A stretch of DNA of 38,847 nt from Flavobacteriales bacterium (GTDB taxonomy: Bacteria > Bacteroidota > Bacteroidia > Flavobacteriales > BACL11): positions 1 through 38,847 of the forward strand of contig DUAO01000013.1 in assembly GCA_012960805.1 (NCBI GenBank), written 5' to 3'. The notes below the pieces were generated by a model. That model was not told where the DNA came from and searched no databases. It worked only from the letters and a program-made list of their open reading frames with translations. The number at the start of each line of letters is the position of its first letter. Within the stretch, counting starts at the first letter, position 1. Positions 30,049 to 38,847 of this stretch are shown piece after piece. Made by a program: the position numbers and the translations under genes.

Positions 30049-33000
30049 CTTATTAAAGTAATATTCCCTTTTTTGAAAAGCTGCTTATCCCCAATACATT
30101 TCAGTTCTAAGTAAAAATCAAATACCTGAGGATTGAGTTTCATCCCAAGGTAAGTCCCGTCCCACTTTTCAAACTTATCAGTTGTCATAAATACTTTTTG
30201 TCCCAAACGATTAAATATCTCTAACCTAAAATCCGTAATAACACCAGCAATATCCTTGATAAAATAAAACTCATTTACTTCATCTTCATTCGGACTAAAT
30301 GCCGTTGGAACAATAATACCGTCTTCATTACAAAACACATCCAACACCTCAATACAAATACTATCCCTAACAACACAAGCATGAATATTATACACCTCAA
30401 CAACATAGTATTCTGTTTGAGTCGGACTAATCTCTATTCTGTCTGCTGTTAAAGAAAAATCCATCCAATTAAAATCATCAGTTGTTTCAATATTCAAATA
30501 AGTTGTTTCTCCTCTAAAAATCGTATCCTCATCCAACCATAAAGCATCTAAAACCGGATTGTCATAAATATTAACAAATACTGAATCCTTTATAATACAG
30601 CCATCCACATTTACCACCTCAACACTGTACCAAGCAGATGTGTCTATAAAATCATAAATACTTACTGAGTCAGCAGCATATATTACATCAGCAGGAGACC
30701 AAGAATAAGAAATTAGCGGGATGCTAGGATTCAAATTATTTACTTTTAGAAAAACACTATCTCCCATACACAAGTCTAAATCTCCAATCAAATCTATATT
30801 AATGCTTTCCATTTTTACCTCAACACTATCAATTTGCACACACATACCGTCAGAAACCTTAACATAAAACATTGCAATACTTGCAACCGTTAAGCTATCG
30901 GTAAGGCTTAGCGTATCAGTAAAGTTAACATTGGAAGACCAAAGGATATTGGAAGCTCCACTATAGCTCGCTTGCAATGTTATCGGAATATTACAATAGG
31001 AAGTGTCTTCACCAGCATCCAATAAAAAATCAGGAACTACAATTTGTTGTAATAACGTATCCGTACAGCTTCCGTTGGATATTAGTAGTTGATAGCTAAT
31101 ACTTGTTGGTGAATTGCAAAAAGGATTGGAAGCATTAGTACTACTTAAATTGGTTGAAGGAGACCAAAAGTAAGTAATAGTGGGATCATTTACTGGAAGT
31201 AAGCCAATTTGGACTTGATCTTGTTTACACTTTACAATACTCGTAATCGTATCAGATGAGTTGGCTAATATATACACCTGTTTTGTTATCGTGTCCGAAA
31301 CATTACAGGCGCCGGGAGCATTTGCAATTAAAGTAACTGTATAATTTCCTGCCTGTGTATGATTATGATTTGGATTTTCCAGACTTGAAGTAGTAGCATC
31401 TCCAAAATCCCATTGATAAGTTATTGGTGAGTTAGAACTACTTAAATTTTGAAAACTAACATTAGTATCACATCCCACCCAAGCTGCATTAAAATCAGCT
31501 ATAACCATAGGGAAATCAAAATTAAACTTAAATACCCCATTATTACAGTTTATACTATTATTGGTTACAGAAACAGCACCAGGATTAGGTTCAATTGGAA
31601 AATCGGAATTACCACCACAACCTGCACAAACGGATTGATAAATAATTCCTTTTTTATCAAAGCGGCTTGTTCCTCCATCAACATGTTCGTTACTTTGAGT
31701 ACCACCAAAATAAGTGGCATAAACCAAGCTGCTTAAAGCATCATCAACTACCATTAAATAAAAATCATTTCCATCAGTTACTCCTTGAAAAGCAGTAGTG
31801 TCCACCGGTAAATTCAGAGTTGACAATGGTCCTCCCAAATTAGACCCCCAACCTGAAAGATAAATCTTATCGCAAACATCTACCAAAAAGGCGGTTGGAG
31901 AGATATCTGGTGTACCCTTTCCTGTACCTACAACTGTTGCTCGTAAAATACTGGCTAAATCAGCAGTAAATACCGCAATAAACTGGCCCGCTCCACTTTG
32001 AAAATAAGTAGCATTCTGCACTAAAGTTGAAGCACTTGCCTTTGTTTGCCCAAATAGATAAACCGCATCCGTACTTCCAATTTCTACAAAATAAGATTGA
32101 TCATATTGTTCGGTCCCATAGTAAGAAGAGGAGAGGAGTTGCGTCCCCTCTGAGTTAATTAAGCTAATAAATGCATCTGCTCTTAACGAATCTTGATGCA
32201 CGGTTTGGTAAGTATTTGCAGTTATTGGAAAATCGGGAGATGTTGTTCCTCCTGTTACATAAATATTATCATTTTTATCTAAAGCCAAGGAGTAGATCCC
32301 GTCATCAGCACTACCTCCTAAATAGGAACTCCAAATGATAGATGTAAGTTGATTATCCATTTTAACAATACAGCCCTCCTGCCCTCCATTATTAGTTGAT
32401 TGAAGGCTACTTGTAATCGGAAAGTCAAGAGATTGGGTGCTAGTGGCAATATAGATGTTGTTATTTTTATCAATATCAATTTCACCTCTTACCTCATCTG
32501 CATAATTGAATTTTAACCTAGAGGCTGTATTCAGCCCATCATTATCAGTACCCCCTAAAAAAGTAGAGGCCAATAAATTTCCTCCGTTAGCACTTAATCT
32601 TGCTACAAAAATGTCAGTCCCATTTGGGAAACTTACCCCTATCCCTAAAGTGGATAATGGCGGACCACCATTAAAAGTAGGTTGATAGGCGGAGAGAGTG
32701 GTTGGAAAATCAGCCGAACCAGTAGTTCCGAATATAAATAATTCATTGGTAGAGTTTACAATCATGCTGTGCGGTAATTCATCTTTTATACCCCCTAAGT
32801 ATGTGGAATAAATTCTTTGCGTACCGCTTGTATCGTATTTTGTTATCGCAATATCAGTTCCTCCGGTTGAGTTAGCATAATTTAATTGATACGCACCTAA
32901 AGTAGTGGGGTAGCCTACTCCAAAAACAGTACTTCCGCTATATAAAAAACCAAGATTATCATAAGTAGCTGTGTAGCCAAAGTTATCAGCAGTAGACCCC

Positions 33001-33734
33001 GAATAAGTTGAAAATTTAAGAATTGGATCAATAATTAATGGGAGGCTTTTATTATAGCCTTCTGGAAAATTAAAGGTGACAATTTTATTATGCAATTTAT
33101 AATTACAAACAACCTCTACTTCAATATCATTTATCAGTTGATAGGCATAAGGTTTGTGTTCTATAATTGTATTTACAGATGTCTTGACAAGCAAATTGTC
33201 ATTATTAAGCGAAAGCTTACTCATGGCTTTATATTGCATTTTAATGGATTGAGGATTTCCATGTTTAGCTACAATAAACTCATACTTTAAGTGGTCGTTC
33301 TGCACATAATAAGAAATATCAATATGCTCATAAATTTCTTTGTGTAGCTGTTTTTTGTAAGATTTAACTTCAGTAGTCCAATTTGATTTAGCGCCTAAAT
33401 AATAATTTTCAAAAAATTTACTTTCTCCTTCAGCTACAATTATGTGTTCGATATTGGAATTCAAAAATGAAACTGAATACGCATGAGCATCTATAGTAAT
33501 ATTAGTTGTTAGGCCATCATGAATATCAGCTAATTGCTTGCCATTATAAAACGCATAGGTTAACTTTCCTTTCTCAATAAATAACACGCCAGAAGGAAGA
33601 TTGGTTTTAGAAATTACATTTTCAGGAAATTGCCCTTTATTTTCAATAAAAGGGTTTTGGGCGTTTGTCAAAAAAAAAAACATAGCAAAGAATATGCTGA
33701 GCTGCTGCTTTAATATGCTTTTTATAGTATTCAT
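30045..33734 (-). CDS. Large secreted SBBP-repeat/PKD protein with gliding motility-associated (type B) C-terminal domain
   Basis: N-terminal FIENKGQFPENVISKTNLPSGVLFIEKGKLTYAFYN (DUF7948-like), STYLGG / SSYLGGSADDG SBBP repeats, PKD YQWDFGDATTSSLENPNHNHTQAGNYTVTLIA, C-terminal IVPTAFSPNEDEVNEFYFIKDIAGVITDFRLEIFNRLGQKVF. Confidence 0.93.
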   Translation of the reverse strand: MNTIKSILKQQLSIFFAMFFFLTNAQNPFIENKGQFPENVISKTNLPSGVLFIEKGKLTYAFYNGKQLADIHDGLTTNITIDAHAYSVSFLNSNIEHIIVAEGESKFFENYYLGAKSNWTTEVKSYKKQLHKEIYEHIDISYYVQNDHLKYEFIVAKHGNPQSIKMQYKAMSKLSLNNDNLLVKTSVNTIIEHKPYAYQLINDIEVEVVCNYKLHNKIVTFNFPEGYNKSLPLIIDPILKFSTYSGSTADNFGYTATYDNLGFLYSGSTVFGVGYPTTLGAYQLNYANSTGGTDIAITKYDTSGTQRIYSTYLGGIKDELPHSMIVNSTNELFIFGTTGSADFPTTLSAYQPTFNGGPPLSTLGIGVSFPNGTDIFVARLSANGGNLLASTFLGGTDNDGLNTASRLKFNYADEVRGEIDIDKNNNIYIATSTQSLDFPITSSLQSTNNGGQEGCIVKMDNQLTSIIWSSYLGGSADDGIYSLALDKNDNIYVTGGTTSPDFPITANTYQTVHQDSLRADAFISLINSEGTQLLSSSYYGTEQYDQSYFVEIGSTDAVYLFGQTKASASTLVQNATYFQSGAGQFIAVFTADLASILRATVVGTGKGTPDISPTAFLVDVCDKIYLSGWGSNLGGPLSTLNLPVDTTAFQGVTDGNDFYLMVVDDALSSLVYATYFGGTQSNEHVDGGTSRFDKKGIIYQSVCAGCGGNSDFPIEPNPGAVSVTNNSINCNNGVFKFNFDFPMVIADFNAAWVGCDTNVSFQNLSSSNSPITYQWDFGDATTSSLENPNHNHTQAGNYTVTLIANAPGACNVSDTITKQVYILANSSDTITSIVKCKQDQVQIGLLPVNDPTITYFWSPSTNLSSTNASNPFCNSPTSISYQLLISNGSCTDTLLQQIVVPDFLLDAGEDTSYCNIPITLQASYSGASNILWSSNVNFTDTLSLTDSLTVASIAMFYVKVSDGMCVQIDSVEVKMESINIDLIGDLDLCMGDSVFLKVNNLNPSIPLISYSWSPADVIYAADSVSIYDFIDTSAWYSVEVVNVDGCIIKDSVFVNIYDNPVLDALWLDEDTIFRGETTYLNIETTDDFNWMDFSLTADRIEISPTQTEYYVVEVYNIHACVVRDSICIEVLDVFCNEDGIIVPTAFSPNEDEVNEFYFIKDIAGVITDFRLEIFNRLGQKVFMTTDKFEKWDGTYLGMKLNPQVFDFYLELKCIGDKQLFKKGNITLIR

Positions 33735-33743
33735 CTTATTTTT

Positions 33744-34976
33744 TTAATTCATCAAGATTTGCATTAAACTATCTTTTACTAACATATACACTTCTCTATT
33801 TTCTTTTTTAATCGGATCACCTGGAGGTAATTTTTGTTTAAACGGATCAACTTGCTTCCCGTCTTTCCAAAAACGATAACAAACATGAGGGCCAGTAGCT
33901 AAACCTGTACTCCCAACATAACCTATAATATCACCCTGTTTTACATATACACCTTTTCGTATTCCGGATTTTATTTTTGACATATGTAAATACTGTGTTA
34001 GATAGCTTCCATTATGTTTTACCTTAACATAATTGCCGTTATTCTTAGTGTAAGCTGCCTTCATAATTATTCCATTTGCAGTAGCCAAAATAGGCGTTCC
34101 TCTTTCAGCTGCATAATCCGTGCCAAAATGTCCTTTCCATTGTCCTGTTACAGGGTGTTTTCTTCTTTTACTATAGCGTGAAGAGATGCGTTTATACTCC
34201 ACTGGTGCCATTAAAAATGATTTACGCAAGGTTTTTCCTTGCTCATCATAATAATCCCCAAAATTCTCGTTTTCTTTATAGTAAAAAGAATAGAATTTTT
34301 GGTTTTTATGTGTAAATTCTGCAGCTAAAATTCTACCAATACCAATGTATTTTTCTGTTCCAGAACTATCAATATAATTATTCTCGTAATACACCTTAAA
34401 CCCATCGCCCTTTTGTATCTTAAAGAAATCAATAGTCCAAGCGTAAATTGTTGCTAATTCGGTTGCAATTTTACGGCTTATTTTTTGCTCTTCTACGGCT
34501 AGCCAAAGAGAGGAATTTATTTCACCATAAGCAACATTAACTCTTGTTTTAACTTCTTTTTTACCTCTATATACATCAATTCCATCCGTTAAATCTATAA
34601 CAATATAGTTTATTGAATTTTCCTGATAAATAAAATAACAGGCTTTTTCTGTAGAATCATTTTTACAAATTACAGTATACTCCTTTTCTGGACTTAGACT
34701 TCTAACGTCAAAAATTCCTTTTGATTTAGATGCTATCTCTGCAATTTGAGGGTGGTCAATATGGTTAGCGTATAAAATCTGCCCTAAAGTTTGATCTTTC
34801 CTTACTATGCCTTTTGTAACATTAAAAGAATCCACCAAAATATCATATTCATAAGAAGGTTCTTTTATCTTCTCAACAAAATCAATAGGATTTTCTTCAT
34901 TATTTTTTGTGTTTATGTTAGCTAACATAAACAGTAATGCTGTCCCTATTACTAGTATCCCAATCCATTTTTTCAT
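33744..34976 (-). CDS. M23 family metallopeptidase
   Basis: HFGTDYAAERGTPILATANG, YLTQYLHMSKI, GYVGSTGLATGPHVCYRFWKDGKQVDP. Confidence 0.93.
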   Translation of the reverse strand: MKKWIGILVIGTALLFMLANINTKNNEENPIDFVEKIKEPSYEYDILVDSFNVTKGIVRKDQTLGQILYANHIDHPQIAEIASKSKGIFDVRSLSPEKEYTVICKNDSTEKACYFIYQENSINYIVIDLTDGIDVYRGKKEVKTRVNVAYGEINSSLWLAVEEQKISRKIATELATIYAWTIDFFKIQKGDGFKVYYENNYIDSSGTEKYIGIGRILAAEFTHKNQKFYSFYYKENENFGDYYDEQGKTLRKSFLMAPVEYKRISSRYSKRRKHPVTGQWKGHFGTDYAAERGTPILATANGIIMKAAYTKNNGNYVKVKHNGSYLTQYLHMSKIKSGIRKGVYVKQGDIIGYVGSTGLATGPHVCYRFWKDGKQVDPFKQKLPPGDPIKKENREVYMLVKDSLMQILMN

Positions 34977-35015
34977 ACCGCTAATTTACTTCTTTAAATT
35001 ATTTTGTAATGCTAA

Positions 35016-35771
35016 TTATTCTCCAATTATTGACAGTGGGTATTTCAATTTTTTATAGTCCTCCAACACTGCTTTTATTGTTCCCGCCCATATCTCGGTC
35101 TCCACTCTTAATAACAAGTGGTTAGCGTCATCAGTAATCCAAATTTTCATTTTTTCCCCATCTTCAAAAACTCTTCCTTCTTGCATTTTAGGCTTAAAAA
35201 CTATGCAATCTATTTTTCCCCATTTTGTATCCATAATTTCATTGGTTAAGTATTTTATTTCCAAATTATAGTTCTCATTATCCATAAAAATAGGCACATA
35301 AAAAGATTGGCTATTAATTATGTTTTTCTTTTTAAATGTTCTTGCTAAAAAAAATGCGGAAAGCATATCTTGAGTATTTATAGGAATAAAAAATGAGGAA
35401 TCCTGAGTTATAACTCTACTGTCATTATGATTAAATTGATACCTCTGATTAATTAAATGCCCCCCCTCATTTACAAATCTTTTAAACACAAGAGGGGATA
35501 GGGTGTTGGTATCAATAAAAGTTTCGTAAACATCCCGCACTTTAAAAAACCAGTCAAAAAAAGGAGTTGTTCTTCCTTTGCCAACAATATGAAAGACGGG
35601 TCTATTATTTAACTGTATGCTTTCAGTAATCTCCAAATAAGCAAACCCTACATTAATTGCTCCAAAAGAAACTTTATAGGCGGCATATTCACCTACCTTA
35701 TAGGGCAAATCAGTTTGTGAAAAAACAAGAGTAGAAATTCCAAAAAGTACTATAAACAAACACTGCTTCAT
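35016..35771 (-). CDS. DUF3108 domain-containing protein
   Basis: PYKVGEYAAYKVSFGAINVGFAYLEI...KIWITDDANHLLLRVETEIWAGTIKAVLEDYK typical of DUF3108. Confidence 0.85.
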   Translation of the reverse strand: MKQCLFIVLFGISTLVFSQTDLPYKVGEYAAYKVSFGAINVGFAYLEITESIQLNNRPVFHIVGKGRTTPFFDWFFKVRDVYETFIDTNTLSPLVFKRFVNEGGHLINQRYQFNHNDSRVITQDSSFFIPINTQDMLSAFFLARTFKKKNIINSQSFYVPIFMDNENYNLEIKYLTNEIMDTKWGKIDCIVFKPKMQEGRVFEDGEKMKIWITDDANHLLLRVETEIWAGTIKAVLEDYKKLKYPLSIIGE

Positions 35772-35775
35772 AGCA

Positions 35776-35783
35776 CAAAGATA
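35776..35783 (-). promoter_or_regulatory. Bacteroidota -7 box TATCTTTG for DUF3108 gene
   Basis: Minus strand TATCTTTG-TGCT-ATG. Confidence 0.45.
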
Positions 35784-35796
35784 GCAATTAAGATTA

Positions 35797-37212
35797 TTAA
35801 CTTAAATGATTGCTAAAGGCTAATAAATCGACTTCTTTAAAATGGTCTGCCATTAAATGCAGTCCAATTGGAAGACCATTAGAATGTTTTCCTAAAGGAA
35901 TTGATATTGCGGGATTGCCAGCAAGATTTGCTTGTACCGTAAAGATGTCCTCCAAATACATAACTGTTGGATCAGTATGTTTTGTTCCTATCTCAAAAGG
36001 GGTGTGAGGTGTTGTGGGGGAAATTACAAAATCATAATCCTTAAACATTTCATTTGTTTTGTCTTGTATTAGTCGTCTTATTTTTTGTGCTTTTGTAAAA
36101 TAAGCATCATGATATCCAGCGCTCAATACAAAGGTTCCTAACATAATTCTTCTTTTTACTTCTTCCCCAAATCCTTCTGTTCTACTGTTGATATAAGTAC
36201 TTTCTAAATCAGTAATATTTTTGCTTCTATAACCAAAATGTACGCCATCAAAGCGAGCAAGATTAGATGAAGCCTCTGCTGTGGTAATTACATAATAAGT
36301 CGGTACTAAATAATCTAAATAAGGAAAAGATACCGGCTCAACAATATGTCCTTCTGATTTTAATTTTAAGATTTTATCTTCTATTACTTGCTTTATCTCT
36401 GCATCTAAACCTTTACTTTCTAAACATTCTTTTATATATGCAATTCGCTTAGGTTTATTGTCAAATTTTGCTTTTGAATATTCTTCAACCGATTTAGATG
36501 AAACTGTACTATCAAAATTATCAGCCCCAGCAATTATCTCCAGTAATAATGCAGCATCTTCAACATTATTTGTTAGTGGTCCTATTTGATCAAAAGAAGA
36601 CGCATAAGCAATCAAACCATAACGAGAAACACGAGCGTAGGTTGGCTTAAGCCCAACAATGCCGCAAAATGCCGCTGGCTGCCTGATAGAACCTCCGGTA
36701 TCACTTCCTAAAGCTGCTAAACATAATCCTGCAGCTACTGCAGTAGCAGAGCCTCCCGAACTACCTCCTGCAACTTTTGAATTATCAATCGGGTTTTTTA
36801 CAGTGCCGTAAATAGTGTTTTCATTTGCCGAACCCATTGCAAATTCATCACAATTTAAGCGACCAATAATTATAGCATCTTCTGCAAGTAATCGATCAAT
36901 AACAGTTGCGGTAAACAAGGATTCAAAACTATCTAGAATTTTGGAGGAGGCAGATACTTTATGTTTTTTGTAACACAAATTATCCTTAATACCAATAACC
37001 ATTCCTGCAAGTTTCCCGGCTTTTCCATTACTTAATTTTTCATCAACTAGTTTTGCTTGAGCTAAGGCCTCATCAGTATACACCTCAACAAAAGCATTTA
37101 AGTGTTGGTTTTTAGTAATTTCATTAAGGTAGAAATTAGTAATTTCTACACAGTTTGTAGAATGGGTTAAAAGTGCCTCTTGCACTTTTTTAAAAGAACG
37201 AAAAGTTGTCAA
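35797..37212 (-). CDS. gatA: Aspartyl/glutamyl-tRNA(Asn/Gln) amidotransferase subunit A
   Basis: VAGGSSGGSATAVAAGLCLAALGSDTGGSIRQPAAFCGIVGLKPTYARVSRYGLIAYASSFDQIGP amidase signature. Confidence 0.96.
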   Translation of the reverse strand: MTTFRSFKKVQEALLTHSTNCVEITNFYLNEITKNQHLNAFVEVYTDEALAQAKLVDEKLSNGKAGKLAGMVIGIKDNLCYKKHKVSASSKILDSFESLFTATVIDRLLAEDAIIIGRLNCDEFAMGSANENTIYGTVKNPIDNSKVAGGSSGGSATAVAAGLCLAALGSDTGGSIRQPAAFCGIVGLKPTYARVSRYGLIAYASSFDQIGPLTNNVEDAALLLEIIAGADNFDSTVSSKSVEEYSKAKFDNKPKRIAYIKECLESKGLDAEIKQVIEDKILKLKSEGHIVEPVSFPYLDYLVPTYYVITTAEASSNLARFDGVHFGYRSKNITDLESTYINSRTEGFGEEVKRRIMLGTFVLSAGYHDAYFTKAQKIRRLIQDKTNEMFKDYDFVISPTTPHTPFEIGTKHTDPTVMYLEDIFTVQANLAGNPAISIPLGKHSNGLPIGLHLMADHFKEVDLLAFSNHLS

Positions 37213-37224
37213 TGCCTAAAATTT

Positions 37225-37398
37225 TTAGTCCTCTAAATCTTTTTCAATTTCTTCTTTCCCTTTTTTGAATTCACTAATCCCCTTTCCTAGTCCTTTCATT
37301 AATTCTGGAATTTTTTTACCTCCAAACAATAATAAAACAACTAAAACAATAAGAACAATTTGCCAAGCACCAACTACTAATAATATTGCTAATGTCAT
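37225..37398 (-). CDS. tatA: Sec-independent protein translocase TatA/E
   Basis: 57 aa, below the ORF-track cutoff; manual translation [59 protein letters not shown] helix, [10 protein letters not shown] hinge, amphipathic helix. Confidence 0.93.
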   Translation of the reverse strand: MTLAILLVVGAWQIVLIVLVVLLLFGGKKIPELMKGLGKGISEFKKGKEEIEKDLED

Positions 37399-37422
37399 AA
37401 TTTTTGAAATTTAATTATTCTG

Positions 37423-37430
37423 CAAATTTA
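37423..37430 (-). promoter_or_regulatory. Bacteroidota -7 box TAAATTTG for tatA
   Basis: Minus strand TAAATTTGCAG in the envC-tatA gap. Confidence 0.45.
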
Positions 37431-37441
37431 TGCATTTTGAT

Positions 37442-38695
37442 TTAATAAGCCTTATATAACCATTTAGATGGGTCGTGTTTATCATACCCCTCCCAAATTT
37501 CAAAATGCAATTCTGTTTTTTCTTCTACTTCTTGCGTGAAGATGATTCCTATTTTCTCCTTAGATAAAAGCTTATCACCAACTTTTACACTCACTTCTTC
37601 CAGCCCAGAGTACACGGTAAAATACTCACCATGATTGATTAAAATTGCCTTTCCTTCACCTTTAATAAAAAATATTCTGCTAATTGTACCATCAAAAACA
37701 GCTCTAACAATGGCTTTTTTGTCAGTTGCAATATCAATTCCGTTATTAAACGTTTCTATCCCAACAAAAACAGCATGTTTTTGTTTGCCATAACCTTGTA
37801 CAATCACCCCTTTTTCTAATGGCCATGGGAGTTTCCCTTTATTATTATTAAATTCTGATGATAGTGCTATTGCTCTTGGGGTTAAAGCAAATCCTTTATT
37901 CTTTTTTTCCGCCTCCTCTCTAGTTTTACGTATTTCCTCTTCAATAATCTTTCGTATTTCATCATCCAAAGCTTTTGCTTGTCTTTGTTTGTCTTGTAGT
38001 TGCTTTTTGAATATTATTTCTGAATTACTTAGATTATAAATCAGCTCTTGTTTTTCATGCTTGGTATTGCTAATTGCAATTAACTCTTTCTTCTTAGCGC
38101 TAATCAACTCTTTTTTTGATGCTGATTCTAAGATAAGTTGATCTTTTTGAGTATTTAAATCAACTTTTTGACTTTCTAGTTCCTTTTGACTTTCAGTTAT
38201 TTTTTCAACCTGATTTTTACGAAAAGATGTATATTGCCTTAAATACACTATGCGCTTGTAAGCTTGATTAAAATCTTCAGCAGAAATAATAAACATCAAA
38301 TCATTACGATTGCCTTTCTTTTTAAAACAAGCATAAATCATTTTCGCATATTCGCTTTTTAGCAATTCTAAATTCTCCTGTTCTGTTTTAATTGATTGCT
38401 CTGTTTTAATAATAGCCTGTTCTGTTTTTTGGACTTGCTTATTCAGCAAACTTATCTCAATATTCAAGGTCTGTGACAAATATTCTTGATTTTGAATTTG
38501 TTTATCTAAAATTTTTAAATAACTGAGTGATTTATCTTTATTTGTTTTTGTTTTTTTTAATAACTCGGCAGTATAACTTATCTCTTTTTCGATGGCTAAT
38601 TTTTGTTTTTTCAACTCTTCTTTTGTTTGTGAAAAAGCTGAAAAACTCAATAAAAATGCAAAAAAGACAAGGATATATTTATTCCGCCTCAACAT
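37442..38695 (-). CDS. EnvC-like murein hydrolase activator (coiled coil plus degenerate LytM/M23 domain)
   Basis: Signal peptide, long coiled coil (KEELKKQKLAIEKEISYTAELLKKTK...), C-terminal LytM-like domain FVGIETFNNGIDIA...ELHFEIW. Start placed at MLRRNKYILVFFAFLLSFSAFSQ. Confidence 0.88.
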   Translation of the reverse strand: MLRRNKYILVFFAFLLSFSAFSQTKEELKKQKLAIEKEISYTAELLKKTKTNKDKSLSYLKILDKQIQNQEYLSQTLNIEISLLNKQVQKTEQAIIKTEQSIKTEQENLELLKSEYAKMIYACFKKKGNRNDLMFIISAEDFNQAYKRIVYLRQYTSFRKNQVEKITESQKELESQKVDLNTQKDQLILESASKKELISAKKKELIAISNTKHEKQELIYNLSNSEIIFKKQLQDKQRQAKALDDEIRKIIEEEIRKTREEAEKKNKGFALTPRAIALSSEFNNNKGKLPWPLEKGVIVQGYGKQKHAVFVGIETFNNGIDIATDKKAIVRAVFDGTISRIFFIKGEGKAILINHGEYFTVYSGLEEVSVKVGDKLLSKEKIGIIFTQEVEEKTELHFEIWEGYDKHDPSKWLYKAY

Positions 38696-38847
38696 AAGAG
38701 CTTGGTATTTTAAAAGGTAGTTTTTGTTTTTCATTAAAAACTATTTTTGAATAATCTAATGTGGCTTCAAAATTTTCAGAAGATCTAACGCTTATTGAAA
38801 ATTGTTTTGGGAAGATAAATTCATTTTGATTTATGAATGATGAAAAT
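38679..38847 (-). CDS. DUF4292-family protein, C-terminal fragment truncated by window edge
   Basis: Manual translation of minus-strand frame ends ...PKQFSISVRSSENFEATLDYSKIVFNEKQKLPFKIPSSYVEAE*; upstream of and overlapping envC, with a DUF4292-like C-terminus. Confidence 0.6.
   Translation of the reverse strand, partial: FSSFINQNEFIFPKQFSISVRSSENFEATLDYSKIVFNEKQKLPFKIPSSYVEAE

Noticed and set aside
1-38847. Prophage, transposon, CRISPR or defence island
   Set aside because: No integrase, transposase, inverted terminal repeats, repeat-spacer arrays or toxin/nuclease-type genes recognised; genes are core or surface-related.

Overview
AT-rich Bacteroidota window (probably Flavobacteriales, inferred from type IX secretion (T9SS) genes, TAnnTTTG promoters and typical gene neighbours). 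Most of it is core genome: glyS, folB, gltX, DUF4175, ybeY, mnmG, recO, dxs, asnS, rpoN, gatA, tatA, envC-like. Two blocks relate to T9SS and the cell surface: (i) porZ-like / recO / TonB-dependent receptor / type-A CTD cargo at 12-19.8 kb, and (ii) a minus-strand set at 27.7-33.7 kb with a 1229-aa SBBP/PKD/type-B CTD protein, a PorP/SprF-like protein and an OmpA/PD40 protein, joined by start/stop overlaps. A tRNA-Arg(TCG) and a 57-aa TatA gene, both absent from the ORF track, were found by reading the sequence. I saw no CRISPR array, prophage, transposon or clear defence system. The best leads are a T11 tract in the signal-peptide region of the large surface protein (possible contingency locus), several TAnnTTTG-N4/5-ATG arrangements suggesting leaderless transcripts (including a near-palindromic divergent promoter), an M23 peptidase with HxC in place of HxH, and a short non-canonical sorting-like tail. 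Family calls come from recognising motifs in the translations; no database search was run.
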